Positions 11,393-22,737 are shown, numbered from the stretch's first letter. The stretch: DNA of 64,000 nucleotides from Melastoma dodecandrum (GCA_029817715.1 JARUPY010000138.1:1-64000); one strand, 5' to 3'. Translations and numbers: made by a program. Notes: generated by a model not told the origin, from the sequence alone.

Positions 11393-14300
11393 TGCAAGAG
11401 GAAGAAAGAAGACAAGGGGTTTCGGAGGAGGTGAGTCCGGGGGATGGGGGTAGTAAATTCACACGTGCCACGGTGACGACTGCGCGTGTGTCTTATGTGT
11501 GTGCTGACTATTTCACAAATATACTTTTTATGAAATTCTTTTAGCATTAAGTAGTTGTCATTGGAGTTGGATTATGGAGAGTTAAGTACTGATAGTCAGT
11601 AGTGATTTTATTAATGAATTAGATTGAGAAACTGAACGAGGAGATATAGAAACTTCAACTTATTTAATGATAAGTGTGGGTAAATTTGATGCTAAGATGA
11701 GAATAGTATGTAGTAAAGTGTCATATTGGTATAGCCCGCTAGAAATATTAATCTTCTTTGTGTGTATGCACTCACTAGTAGAGAATCAAATTGCCATTTT
11801 CTCTAACAACTAATCCCCGGAAAATCATGATTCCAAATCAAGCAAAAGCATTAATTGTTTTTGTTTAAATTTTAGGGAAAGGATTCCATCTTAAAAAGCC
11901 TTTTTATCACAAATATAAAACCAAAAAAAAGTCCATTCCGGAATGGCGTGCCCGAATTTTCTCCAATATTTTCGTCCACTTTATCTAGAATTGAGATATC
12001 ATTATCAATTATGGTAACAATAAAACCACATCCACACACAACCAAAATCCTTTTTTTTTTGTGTGTATGAATGGAGTTACTGGATTTTCTTTAAAATTCC
12101 TACACGATTTTGTCTATCCTAGAATCTTAGGATTGAGTTAAACTTTTCATAAGACAATTTTTTTTTTAAAGAAAGATTAAATACTGTGTTTTTTTAGAGT
12201 TTTATATTATATAAATATATAGCTCTTCGAGTCTAACCTCTTCCTGGAAAAATTTAAAATTGATATCTTAGTCAACCAACATGAATCAAATATTAAACCA
12301 TTTTAGTCGCACTTACATCACCGTTTTGGTCCATTTCTAACCCATGTTGATTTGAGCATTTTTATTATGCAATTAATCAATATAATTAATTGATTGATCG
12401 AGTGGACCACCTACGTGCATGCATATTGATGAAAGTATTCACTTGCATAAAGTCCCCAAAAGAAAATAAAGAAATAAATGATGGGTCTTTTGTTTCTATA
12501 CAATGTCCGTCTGCTTCTCGAAATATATTTCTCATCTCTTTCGAGTTACACGGAAAACCACATACACAAAGCATCATAGTCTGATGAAGAAGGATGGGCG
12601 CATGCTCCCACGAAAACCTTATCGTCATGTCCCCCCCGGCTCTTGCGCGTTAGGTTCGTAACCGTGGAATCACTATTTACAAGGATGATGTCGTGGATGA
12701 CTCGCCATCGCATTGTTACTGGTTCGTTTCAGGATATGGCGTCATGCACGTCAGATTTGGGAAGATAACGTTTCGGCTTTTAATTATCTCCCTTGAGCCA
12801 TTTCCATTCCGACCCATTGAAAAGCTTTTAATTAAGAGACCCCATGACCTTCCTTACTGTTTGTGTTTCTTTGTCTTATGAATGCATTGAGAAGCCACTT
12901 TTTGACTCAAGGTCCTTCAAAAATTTTCCATGACCCAACTAGCCAACACAACTAGGATGTTTCGTGGTTATCATGCTAATCGATTCAATCTTCCGCGCAA
13001 ACAACTATCACAGCTCATAACCATCGAGTAGTGTTAAACCAGAGGAATCGACGCAATATCTGAAAAAACGAAGCGAGAACTTAAAACATATCCCATAACC
13101 TCGATCACCCGACATAACATGGGACGTGACGTGATGGTGAGATCGATGTTGGTCTTTGGACTTCCCTTGTTCATTTCCCCCGGCGCTTTGGTCATAATCT
13201 CACGGCTGCCCGAAAGAATTTTCAAATCCTAATGTTGACTTCATTTTTCCTCCTTTTGAAATCCGAATTTTCCCCATGTGATTTTAAAACAAATCGTAAG
13301 GTCGCCGGCGGACCCATGTGGGTTGAAAAAATATGAAAAAGTTAGAAGCAAGGTGACCTGTGATTCAGACAATAATCTGGTGTATGCAAATAAAATGGTT
13401 AAAACGAGCGAGCGCGTGTTAAGAATAATGTCAAAAGATACTTTTGAATGTTCGTAAAAAAGATAGAGTTAATCCCTAGATATAAAGTTTGACCTCATGT
13501 TGAACAAGTGAAACCTGCAGTATAGTTGACCGAAGAAGGACCAGGACAATGTCTTGACATTTTGGACAAGCGAATTACTTCAACAACATTTATGCACTTA
13601 ATTTTTGACAGAACTTGTCCTATCCATTGGATACTAGAGGGATTGGTGTTCGTGGGGGACAGAAGGGTAAGATAAGATCTCGAGTAAATTATGGTATAAT
13701 AATTGTTTAAACTATTCGTAAAATAAACTATTTTAATTTCAAATGAATAAAGAAAAAACGTGTTGGGGGGGGGGGGGTGTGAATGGCATGGCATGGCACC
13801 TTATGGCATTGCGTAAGCAGTTACGCAAGCATAAAAATATATATATATATTATATAAAATGAGGGGGGTCATAAATAACGCTTTTTCGCCTCTTTCGGGA
13901 AAGGCCACTTTATTTGTGTGAAATTTGGAGAAATATGAAAATTATTTATTCCAACACGATTGTTAGAGAGAAATATGAAAAAGACAGAACGACAGTCCCC
14001 TAACTCTCGTCATAAACTACTACTCGTCGTCGTCGGTTTGCTATTACACAAACCAAGCATATGTAAAGCCTGTCCCAGTTAAAACCTGACCCGAGACTTT
14101 TTCGCCTCCCAAAACTCTCTTTTGCTCCCCCCCCACTAAAAATCAAGGGTTTCATTTGCCTTTCACACTTGGAATTCCATGTAATGACAGGATATAAACA
14201 ATTCCTTTTTTTTTTTACTATTTGCTAAATAACATCTTGTCATACTACATCCAACGTAGCAAAACACATTGTCTGAAACTCACCCCCCCAGCCCCAACTA

Positions 14301-14908
14301 GAACACGTCATATGGGAAACGTAGACAATTAGATTACCTTTCTTTCTACCAACTCCAAGAACCCCCCTCCCCCCCCCCACCGAATTCGAATCTAGTATGA
14401 GCCAGTTTTTTCTCCTCCTCCTCGTCAACTTTTGTGCCTTTTCTTATCAGGCATTATTTAATCTAGTCTCGTAATGGATGGATTTCCTTTCTCTCGAGCT
14501 GTTTGACGACTTCATAAGCACCGTAATGTCGAATTTAAAACATTCGACGCAAAGAACGTGATTCTTCTTATCACATCGATTTCTTTAGCGTGAGCACAAT
14601 ACTCGGCCGGGAATTCCCTACGCAAATTCAGGGGAGCAATCAAACTCAAACCCCCTTCAAGTTTAACTTGGCACGCCTCCGACGACGACGACCTAGGAAA
14701 GGTAATCACCACAAATTTGGGAGCAATCAGACCCGTAAATTAAGCCGTCTCCGTGGCCTAGGGAAGGGCCCGATATTAAGTTGGTAGGGAAACGAAGATT
14801 CGGACCAGGCCCATATCGGTTTGATTGGTTGGTAGGATCTTACATTTCCTTATACACGATCGTAGCCACGCGGCATGGCACATTGGCAGACCCTCACGAT
14901 GCAAGTTT
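11393..14908. other. Long intergenic region without recognised gene
   Basis: AT-rich DNA with a poly-G run (about 13765-13777), poly-C runs near 14128 and 14370, and an AT microsatellite near 13838-13860. All open frames are short, and those at 12386-12628 overlap each other on opposite strands. No family was recognised. It includes the upstream region of AAE3. Confidence 0.5.
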
Positions 14909-15103
14909 GGCGAGGTTTGTACGGATGTACAGTTCGTTTTTTAAAAAATTCGTCAAAAACTGTCCGAGTTTCATAAATTACCTCAATACCGTCGATGGGG
15001 CGCGTTTTGAAAACGCGCCCCTCAAATAACAAAGAGAGCGGGTTTTCAAAACCCGCCCTCCATGTAAAATGGCAGGGGCGGGTTCTCAAAACCCGCCCCC
15101 TTC

Positions 15104-15158
15104 TAGCTCAGTCGGTAAAAATATTTCTGAGTTTGCGAGAGGTCTTGGGTTCGATTCC
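15104..15158 (+). other. tRNA-like pol III A and B boxes (left copy)
   Basis: The A box TAGCTCAGTCGG (15104-15115) matches TRGCNNAGYNGG, and the B box GGTTCGATTCC (15148-15158) matches GGTTCGANTCC. Their spacing of about 32 nt suits a tRNA promoter. I see no cloverleaf with a paired acceptor stem, so this is not called a tRNA gene. It may be a tRNA-derived SINE head or a tRNA remnant captured by the foldback. Confidence 0.6.
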
Positions 15159-15217
15159 TATTAGGATGAAAATTTTTAAGTTTTTTGAAAAAAAATTAAT
15201 CAAAGTTGTTGTTAAGA

Positions 15218-15273
15218 GGAATCGAACCCAAGACCTTTCGCAAATTAAGGAAATACTTTAACCGACTAAGCTA
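15218..15273 (-). other. tRNA-like pol III A and B boxes (right, inverted copy)
   Basis: On the minus strand, A box TAGCTTAGTCGG (15273-15262) and B box GGTTCGATTCC (15228-15218) repeat the left copy in inverted orientation. With the left copy, the two putative internal promoters point toward each other across a spacer of about 60 bp. Confidence 0.6.
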
Positions 15274-15624
15274 GAGGGGTGAGTTTTGTTTACTTATTAA
15301 AGGGGCGGGTTTTGAAAACCCGCCCCCGAAACCTTCTTTTTTTTTTTAAGTGTTAGAAGGACGGGTTTTGAAAACCCGCCCTTGCCCATTTACACGGATG
15401 GAGGGTTTTGAAAACCTACTCTCTTTATTATTTGGGGGGCGCGTTCGATGACGTAATTTTGGAAACTCGGACAGTTTTTGACGAATTTTTTTAAAAACAA
15501 ACGGTACATCCGTACAAACCTCCAAGTTTGGCCATATTTTTAGGGCCACGTCACGAGTCACGTGTCTACCAATTAAATGTTCTAGCGTTATTACATCGAG
15601 TTTTTTTTACCGTTGTTTTAAAAA

Positions 15625-15915
15625 AAATTATAAATTACGTTCAAAGTTTCAAAAATACATGATTTATGAAAATTCGGTTTAATTAGTAATTATATTATGT
15701 ATTATATTCCATTTTTTCGATCTATCCTGTCGGTTGAAACGTATCATACAGTAACCTGTACTTAAGGCATTATTTCGACGTTATCCTCCGTTAGGTCCCT
15801 AACTAACGGAGTCCGACGTATCCCACACGTGGCTATGACGGCGTTAAAAAATCACCGTGAAGCCAATCGATCGGGGAAAAGACAATTTCACCCCACCCCT
15901 TTCTCATCCATTTCT
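15625..15915 (+). repeat. Left terminal inverted repeat
   Basis: Left arm of the long-TIR element; it pairs with 16845-17132. The innermost well-matched part ends at the CACCCCACCCC/GGGGTGGGGTG block; the outer end is imprecise by some tens of bases. Confidence 0.75.
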
Positions 15916-16379
15916 TACCACAGTATCAAACCCCTTACCCGCACCACCGAACTGGCTGGTAGGAAGTTTGTCTTCCCCTTCCTCCATTTACTTCCTCCTT
16001 CTCCGTCTCCGTGACGACAACCTCGTATCGTATTCGAATCATCGAATCCCTCACAACAAGCAACCCCCATTCCAAAAATCTCACAGAACCCCAATCAATC
16101 CATTCCCTAACCATCTGCTTTACCATTGGAGAAGTAAAGAAGCCGCTGGAGAAGGACACCCGTGCCGACCCCTCCCTCGAGCCTCTCCTCCATTTCGATG
16201 ACGACGACGACGATGATCGATGTTGAATCCTCTGTTTGGGTCATCGCTGTTTGAAATGAATTGAGATTTTATCTAGACCACAGAAGGATTGGAAGAGAGG
16301 AAGAGAGAGGGAAAGGGGCTCATGGCGCCCGGTTGATGTTTGGATCACGAAATGGGGTGGATGAGCATTTCTCGTTCAG

Positions 16380-16841
16380 GTTGCTGGCTCTATCAAACCC
16401 TCGGGATTATGCTTTATAGTAGAAGAAGTCGTAGCAGAGAGCTCGGAGAATGTCCTGGCTGGGGAAACCCCAGAGCGTGCGGCGTTAGGTCTTTTGGCCG
16501 ATGCTACCCGAGACGACAATTTATCCGATTTCGTAGAGGACGCAGAGCCGGCCGAGCTGGGGTAACTGTTACTAATATTAAGAAACAAGAAGAGTTCTCT
16601 ATTAAAGACAATATTTTTTAACTCATAATCTCAGGTGGATCCTAATGAAGTTGGTCATGTTCATCGTGATGGCGGTCGAACACGCATAAACGCCGGCCAA
16701 ACATATTGCAGTCGATCCTCTAAGGATGGCCTTCTTTCTGCTGGAAGCAAGGATTGCAAGGGAATCCGGGCGACGACGAACAGGTCCGTCGGTTGGAGGC
16801 TGCTTGGGAAAAGACATAGTAGCCCTGGTTTAGGGGTTTGA
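16380..16841 (+). pseudogene. Captured exon-like fragments inside the TIR element
   Basis: A TTCAG acceptor at 16375-16379 is followed by an open frame (16380-16562) rich in acidic residues, reading GLLADATRDDNLSDF near its middle, and a GG|GTAACT donor at about 16561. A second segment starts after TCTCAG at 16635. Joining the two across the intron gives a short hydrophobic stretch before a stop (TAA near 16687); a later piece contains DPLRMAFFLLEARIA. This looks like three eroded exons of a host gene with introns retained. I do not recognise the donor gene. Not a functional gene as it stands. Confidence 0.5.
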
Positions 16842-16844
16842 AAT

Positions 16845-17132
16845 TGTGATAAGAAAGGGGATGAGAATGGGGTGGGGTGAAATTGTCTTTTCCCCGATCG
16901 ATTGGCCTAACGGTGATTTTTTAACACCGTCATAGCCACGTGTGCGACACGTCGGGCTCTGTCAGAAGTGGGACCTAACGAAGGATAACGTCGAAATAAC
17001 GCCTTAAGTACGGGTTACTGTACGATTCGTTTCAAACTATATGATAGATCGAAAAAATGAGGTATAGTACATGATATAATTGTCAATTTGGCTTTTAATT
17101 TATAAAAAAGTCGAGTGTTCAAAATTCGTAAT
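16845..17132 (-). repeat. Right terminal inverted repeat
   Basis: Right arm of the long-TIR element, the inverted counterpart of 15625-15915, diverged by scattered substitutions and small indels. Confidence 0.75.
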
Positions 17133-17481
17133 TTAAATAATCGAGATGCCCTCACTATGCTTTAAAATTTTTATGGAGAATTTTGAAAATTCTCCTTTTT
17201 ATAAATAAAAAATATATTTTTTCAAAACGCACCCTAAAAAGATAAATTAAATATTTTTAAAACTTTCATTATATTTCATAATTTTTTTTAAAATCAAATG
17301 TACATCAGTACAGGCTCTTATTACATGGATCTAAGTTTTATGCTATTACATTGTGTTTTAGACTCGCAAAAACCGACGAACCACGCACTCATTATTGAAC
17401 CTTATCCACCAACCCACCTGCCTCCGCCTTTCTTTCCAGCACACCGAGAAGGGCCAGAGATCTCATCCACCACCAGTCGAC

Positions 17482-17910
17482 ATGGGCGTTGTGATCATCG
17501 ACGGTTCAACTGTCCGATCCTTCGTCTCCGATGACTCCCAGTTCAACAAGGCTGTAGACGAGCAGTTCGTCGCGCTGGACGCCAATGGAGACGGCAACCT
17601 CTCGAGGTCGGAGCTTCGGAAGGCGTTCGAGTCCATGAGGCTGATCGAGTCCCACTTCGGGATGGACGTCGCGACCCCCCCGCGGGAGCTTTCCGAGCTC
17701 TATGACAGGGTGTTCGAGGGTTTCGATAGGGATGGGAGCGGCGAGGTCGACGGGATGGAGTTCCGGAACGAGATGAAGAGGATCATGCTGGCGATTGCCG
17801 AAGGATTGGGGTCGTGCCCCATCCAGATGGTCCTCGAGGACGATGATCCGAGCCTGCTGAAGCGGGCCGCCGATTTGGAGGCTTCCAAGTTGGGAGCGGG
17901 ATCGAAGTGA
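17482..17910 (+). CDS. Two-EF-hand calcium-binding protein, plant-specific family
   Basis: An intronless 142-aa protein. The ATG at 17482 was chosen because the protein start MGVVIIDGSTVRSFV is the conserved beginning of this plant EF-hand family; the frame is open a little further upstream, but in 5' UTR-like sequence. EF loop 1 is DANGDGNLSRSE (33-44) and loop 2 is DRDGSGEVDGME (82-93), both with canonical D-x-D/N-x-D/S-G and a final E, so both should bind calcium. Between them lies RKAFESMRLIESHFG. The C-terminal part (about 113-135) has the family segment PIQMVLEDDDPSLLKRAADLE. No signal peptide or transmembrane segment; cytosolic or nuclear location expected. The GC-rich coding DNA contrasts with the AT-rich surroundings. 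Physiological role unknown, presumably a calcium sensor or buffer. Confidence 0.9.
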   Translation: MGVVIIDGSTVRSFVSDDSQFNKAVDEQFVALDANGDGNLSRSELRKAFESMRLIESHFGMDVATPPRELSELYDRVFEGFDRDGSGEVDGMEFRNEMKRIMLAIAEGLGSCPIQMVLEDDDPSLLKRAADLEASKLGAGSK

Positions 17911-18712
17911 CTTTGGGTTTTAAGGGTGTTCGCCTTCTTGGCGTGTATCGAATAAGGCTGCGGAAGGGTTTGAGAACTTGCCTCTTTAATATTTACGATC
18001 CATGTGTTCGTTTCATCATGATTGGTAGCTTCGAGGTTTTAAGGGTGTTCCCTTCTTAGCTTCAATATGCTCGATTTGTGACCGCTGTCAAGGTTTGTCG
18101 TGTTGGAGATCGGTGAGCTGTTGTTAGATAAAGTGCAGGAGTTCCTGGGCAGTCTTGCCGAGGTTGAGAAGCCTGATTCGGCCGACTGGACCATGGAAAG
18201 TTTAGGATTGTAAAACGTCTTGTTGACAGAGGCAGAGATTGTCCAGTTGAAGGGGCCGGTTGTTCTGCTGATTTGCGGGTCATGGTGAAGAGGTAGTCGT
18301 TGTGACAGGGGAAGCAATTGAGTGGGAAGAAAATGGTCACTGCTGAGCCATGATCTCGACTCAGAGAGATCAACAATGGCGTGCAGCGAATTGAGAAAAC
18401 CTGAGGGATCGGGCTGTCTGTATAGTTAAACTTGACCGGCGAAACGAAGCACATGAACCTAGCCAAGGACTAAGAGGGAGGGGCTAACTTACTCAAGGGG
18501 AGCTAACCTTAATCGAGGTTGGCATTTGTTGTTTTGATGTGATGACAATTTCAGTAGGAGTGTGTTGCCAATGTACATACATGTTATGCTATATAAAACA
18601 CACGACTACTTTAACTTGACAATGTGAGAAATACGATTCTATGTAGAGAAAGCCTTTGTTGCCTTAGTCATTGCGAAACTGACATTGGCATTCAAAATGA
18701 TTACATAAGTTC
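17911..18712. other. 3' region of the EF-hand gene and spacer
   Basis: It contains the presumed 3' UTR, with a repeated phrase TTTTAAGGGTGTTC at about 17917 and 18037. I see no other gene. A TATATAAAA-like motif lies near 18590, without a recognisable downstream gene. Confidence 0.4.
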
Positions 18713-18750
18713 TTATCTTGTTATTTAATGAAAGCTAAATAACAAGATAA
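18713..18750. repeat. Perfect 15-bp hairpin beside the Ty3 element
   Basis: TTATCTTGTTATTTA (18713-18727) is followed after an 8-nt loop by its exact reverse complement (18736-18750). It sits at the outer edge of the primer-binding-site side of the large LTR. It could be a junction product or a terminator-like structure; function unknown. Confidence 0.85.
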
Positions 18751-18804
18751 TCAGAAAGTTTTCTTTTTTTCTCTGGGGTGTTTTGGGATCCTTCCTTTTT
18801 TTTG

Positions 18805-18825
18805 GGATCCCCAGCGGAGTCGCCA
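18805..18825 (-). other. Primer-binding site, tRNA-Arg type
   Basis: On the minus strand TGGCGACTCCGCTGGGGATCC is complementary, apart from about one base, to the 3' end of a plant tRNA-Arg with CCA. Tat/Ogre elements are known to use tRNA-Arg. It lies 7 bp outside the LTR end at 18833, on the side where a 5' leader would start, so this LTR also served as a 5' LTR. Confidence 0.75.
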
Positions 18826-18832
18826 TCCGGGA

Positions 18833-21800
18833 TGTGCGCGCGCCCTTCCGGCCTAGCTGCGCGCGGCGGCGGTTCCGGCAAGCCCGAGGATCCGGGTCCG
18901 CTCCCCCAAGGCCCAGTCCGGTCGGCGTTACGGCTCGAACGCCGGACGCTGCGGAAAGGGGCCTCGGGTTGGGCATTTCCCTTGATTCGAGAACGGGTCT
19001 GCGGGGCGTTTCGCCAACCGTCTCCAGTTCCCTGGAGGCGGCGAGCGAAAGGCTGTGTTAAGGCCTCGCTCGCGAATTTCGGGGAGGGCCCAAGGAGCGG
19101 CTCGAGTAGCCGTCACCTCACCCCAAATGGCTCCGAAAAAGGGGTAGTGTAGTTTAGCTTTGGAAAACTTTGTTCGGAGTCGCCACCGACTTAGATTTAA
19201 AAAGTATGATTTAAGTCGGAAAAATCAGAGTTCTGGGTTCGGGGATTCCTATTTACTAACCTTAATATTCTACCACATGCAAAAAGGGTGGCGATTTGTC
19301 CAAAAAGAGTTTAACTTTTGATTGACGGGTGTTGGACCCGATCCGGGAGTAGGCCGGACTTTTATCGACGTTTTAACGGGCGTTGGACCCGAATTTAGGT
19401 TTGTTTGGTTAAAAATCAACATGCGACGAAATCCTAAAGCCTAAATCACGCGCGCAATCACAAGCAAGTATTTAGATCAAAGGGGCGGGGAAGGGGCGGT
19501 GATTGCGGGCCTATGCACTTGGGCTCGCAACCCGTTACAGGTGGATTGAAAGTAAAATTCGGGGAAGCCCGCACTTCCCCTTTATGCCTGAAATGACGGT
19601 TGGGGCCGCTTTGTCTTCGAGCCCACGGTTTTTAGACCGGGGTAGAACCGCGCGGTTTGATACACGCACCTTCGAGTCGGTCTTCGAAAGATTGGAGTTG
19701 ATCTTCCGAAATTGCGTGCTCAGTGTACATGCAAAGAAAATGTAAGAGTGATTAGTTGACTTTCATTTTCAAAGTCCAAAACAACAATTCGAAATCAAAG
19801 AAACGAGAACAAGTTTCAACTAAGTCAAAATATTTAAGATCTAACCGCAAATTAAGTAAACAGGTTAATAACAAGCATGTTTGTCAAATATCAGCAAAAT
19901 CCAACGGTGGAATTGCACACGCAAAGTCAGCCGTAGCATAGATGAGAATGCAGCATACGCAGGTTTGGAAATAAGAGCATAACTTCACTTAGAATCATCC
20001 GATGTAAGTGAAATCAAAACCTACAGATCTGTATCTTGATAAAAAATCAGAATATAAAATTTCAAACGAATCCAACGGCGGGATCTCATTCTACAAAGCA
20101 AAGAATGTAATTCAGTCTCTTGCATAAGCAATCCCTGACCAGCAGAATGATGAGAAAAGAAAATTTCATAACTCCTCACTCGTTTGTAAAAAAATATGAA
20201 ATTTTGTCACATGCTAGATAACTCAATCATGATTTAGCATAAAAAAGTTTAGGAAAAATGGATCTGTAGTCTGCTGCCAGCGTAGCGGAGAATCTAGACA
20301 TTCGAATAGAATGTGTTTCAATCGGCCAGCACCGCAGATCAAGTTTGACCATGTTTGACTGTAGGCTAAACTTGTTCAAAATAAAAAGTGTAAAACATAG
20401 AAATTGTAGTAAATTAAAAGATCTAACTCTCGGTTCAATTTTAATCCATTCAGAACTCAAACGAGTAAATTACGCTATCTGGTGCGCAAGATACTCATGC
20501 TGCCGCAAAAGGGCAAGAGACATTAGAAGTCTTCGTCTTTTCTGAATGTTTAGACTAACCAGATGATCCCGAAAGCAAAAACTCAAAGAATAAGATTTGT
20601 AGAGGGCTCAAATATGGTTTCAAGAGAGCTAATTTTGTAAAATTTGGGCACGTGATGAAAGAAATACGAATTTTTTCGTATACTAGTATGAATCTGCCCT
20701 GAAAAGCGATAGCACATCTGTTCTATCTGCACTCCAACAGCGATTTGACCAGGATGTGTATTATTTAACAAAAAAGTGTATAACATAAAAGTTTTAGAAA
20801 ACTTAAAGAGAAATCCGTTCCAACCAATTTCAGGTGAAACGGAGCTTTGATGTTCGAGTTATGTCCGAAAAACAGAGGCAGCTATTCCACTCATATACAG
20901 AAACAGGCTGCCTTTTTCGAACAAACAAAACTCGATCAAGCAAGTGTCAAATGGAGAAGCTTAAAGCACGAAAGTTGTAGAATAGCCAAAAAAGAAATGA
21001 ATCCAAGTAACTTTAAGCAAATCCAAGCTGTACAGTCGAAACTAAGCCTGATGGAGTGCAGCTGCACATTCCGCGGATGCGCAGAACGGGCAGCTGCGTT
21101 CTCCAGCATACGAAGAGGAAAAACATTGGTAAAACGAGTCTGTCTGAAAAAAATTTCAACAGAGAAGTTGTTCTCCATCGAGAAAGGAAGCCAAGGAGTG
21201 AAAAAAAAGTTCAATCCATGCACAGGACAAGGAGTTATGCTGGAAAACGTCAGGAACATGCGGCAGCGAACAACATTCCAATTTCAGCATGTGTATATCC
21301 CAACAATCGCAGATAGTTCGAGCAGTTTACAGCACAAACAAGTCCCAGAAGCTATTGACGAAGTCACAGAGGAAGTAGGAAGGGAGTGGACCTGATTTCG
21401 CATAGTTTTGAGCTCGCTAGCTCCGGTTACGATGTCTCGAAGATGCTGCAGCGTGTGTTCATGCAAACAAGAACAATAAATGAGGTTAGATTTGTCTAAG
21501 GGGTCTATAAAATGAATAGGAAGCAGCTGGTGCAGTGACTCACCGAGAATGGAGTTCGATCGACATGAATCCTGGAAATGTTCATGGGAGAAAGGGCGTT
21601 CGCGATGGGAAACAGCCCACTCCACACCTCCCGAGCACGCACGCTCACGATGGGAGATTCGTGTGCGCGTCGGGAAGGAACTCTCCGCTGAATATTTGCG
21701 AGGGACAGAAGACGGGCCACCTTGGGGCGAGATATAACAAGTATCATGGCACGAAGACGCCAGGGGATGAAGGAATTGTAGTAGCTGGATTTTGGTCCTC

Positions 21801-22720
21801 ACGGCCGGGAGGGTAGAGCATCATGGAGCGGAGTTGACAGTGGAAGGTCTTCGTTGAAGAGTGTGGTTATGGCGGTTGGTCCGAGTTTGCTGCAAATACT
21901 TTCCCAGGAGAGCGACGACTGTGATAAAGACTCTAGTCTCCATGGCGAGCATTAGCACGAGGGCAGAAATCAGGCTTCCAGCTTCTCATCCAACCCATGA
22001 ACCTGCATGTAAAAAAAAAGAAAGAATGGTGAGAGTAAAAGCTCCCGGTGGCCAGAAGGTACAACTGTCCGTCGGGCTCAGGGTGGGACCCCTCTGCCAT
22101 CCTCATGAAGATAAGCTTGCTCCTCGTCCTTGTCAGGGCAGGATGAGGTTGCAACGTCGTCGTCACCCACTGTTGTTATCTGATTTGAGCTAGTTGAGGG
22201 GTTTAAGCCATGGATTCTTCTTCACCCTGCTTGAAAACGGCCGAGGGGTCAATTGGTGGCGAACGCCTCTTCTTCGGTTTCAGAATTTCCTTCTTGTAGG
22301 TTGCCTTCGAGCTTGAGCTGGTCGAGGAGGGGTTCCTTACATTTGCAAACTCTTCATTACCTCCAACGCCTTCCCCTTTCTGTTGGCCCTCGGTGAGATT
22401 CCCCAGCACTTCCTTTGGTCCACTCCGATGCTTCCACGTGGCAAATTTTGTTAGCCTCCCTGCACGATCCTTCCCGTGTTTGTTTAGACCGTTAGGGAAC
22501 GGATAATCTTGAAAATAAAATAAAACAACGAAATAAAATAAAATAAATAAAAATGTGGTTGAGCTTGGCCTTTGTTGGGCTTGCATTGTTAGGGCCGGGC
22601 TTTGGCCTTTTCCGGAACGGTGGGCTTTGGATGGAAATCGGGCTTTGGCCTTTTTCAGGATAATGGGCTTTGGATGGAAATCGGGCTTTACGGCTCATTA
22701 ATTAATTTAATGGCATTACA
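18833..22720 (-). mobile_element. Tat/Ogre-type LTR (3.9 kb)
   Basis: The LTR is bounded by TG...CA (plus strand TGTGCGCG ... GGCATTACA) and flanked on one side by a tRNA-Arg primer site and on the other by a polypurine tract. Its length suits Tat/Ogre LTRs. It contains CGGAGTCGCCACCGACTT (about 19175-19192) and paired phrases GGGTGTTGGACCCGA/GGGCGTTGGACCCGA near 19325-19392. Frames inside are short; one of 127 codons on minus (22586-22203) is not recognised. A GGGCTTTGGATGGAAATCGGGCTTT direct repeat lies near 22620-22690. It is the 3' LTR of the coding region at 25.1-31.7 kb. Confidence 0.7.
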
Positions 22721-22737
22721 GTTTGCCCCTCCTTGTG
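22721..22737 (-). other. Polypurine tract of the Tat/Ogre element
   Basis: The minus strand reads CACAAGGAGGGGCAAAC directly before the LTR start TGTAATGCC. This is the usual position and composition of the plus-strand primer of Ty3-type elements. Confidence 0.7.

Larger units (their letters stand above)
14909..15536. repeat. Foldback element with nested palindromes
   Basis: Two long inverted arms. The left arm (from about 14909, GAGGTTTGTACGGATGTACA, through ACTGTCCGAGTTT) returns inverted at about 15467-15530 (AAACTCGGACAGTTTTTGACG ... TGTACGGATGTACCG on the other strand). Nested inside are six short self-complementary blocks of the type CGGGTTTTGAAAACCCG, near 15001, 15039, 15079, 15303, 15361 and 15402, and two tRNA-like box pairs in opposite orientation. 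The spacer is about 15165-15210. The arms are diverged, so this is not a recent duplication or an assembly fold. It resembles a foldback/MITE-type non-autonomous element. No coding capacity. Confidence 0.8.
15625..17132. mobile_element. Long-TIR DNA element, Pack-MULE-like
   Basis: Terminal inverted repeats of roughly 280-290 bp: left about 15625-15915, right about 16845-17132. Matching landmarks: left TTTTTTCGATCTATC inverts to GATAGATCGAAAAAA; left CTTAAGGCATTATTTCGACG inverts to CGTCGAAATAACGCCTTAAG; left GATCGGGGAAAAGACAATTT inverts to AAATTGTCTTTTCCCCGATC. The interior (about 930 bp) encodes no transposase but has exon-like segments with splice signals. Long TIRs around gene-like cargo fit a non-autonomous Mutator-like element. 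I could not fix the outer ends or a 9-bp target duplication by eye, so the superfamily is inference. Confidence 0.72.

Noticed and set aside
9944..11544. Plus-strand frames opposite AAE3
   Set aside because: They are antisense shadows of GC-rich exons; the minus-strand frame has all enzyme motifs.
15104..15175. A true tRNA gene
   Set aside because: A and B boxes match, but I could not fold an acceptor stem or anticodon arm; it is embedded in a foldback.
20000..21800. Minus- and plus-strand frames of 80-180 codons inside the large LTR
   Set aside because: They overlap each other on both strands, lack domains and lie in LTR sequence.
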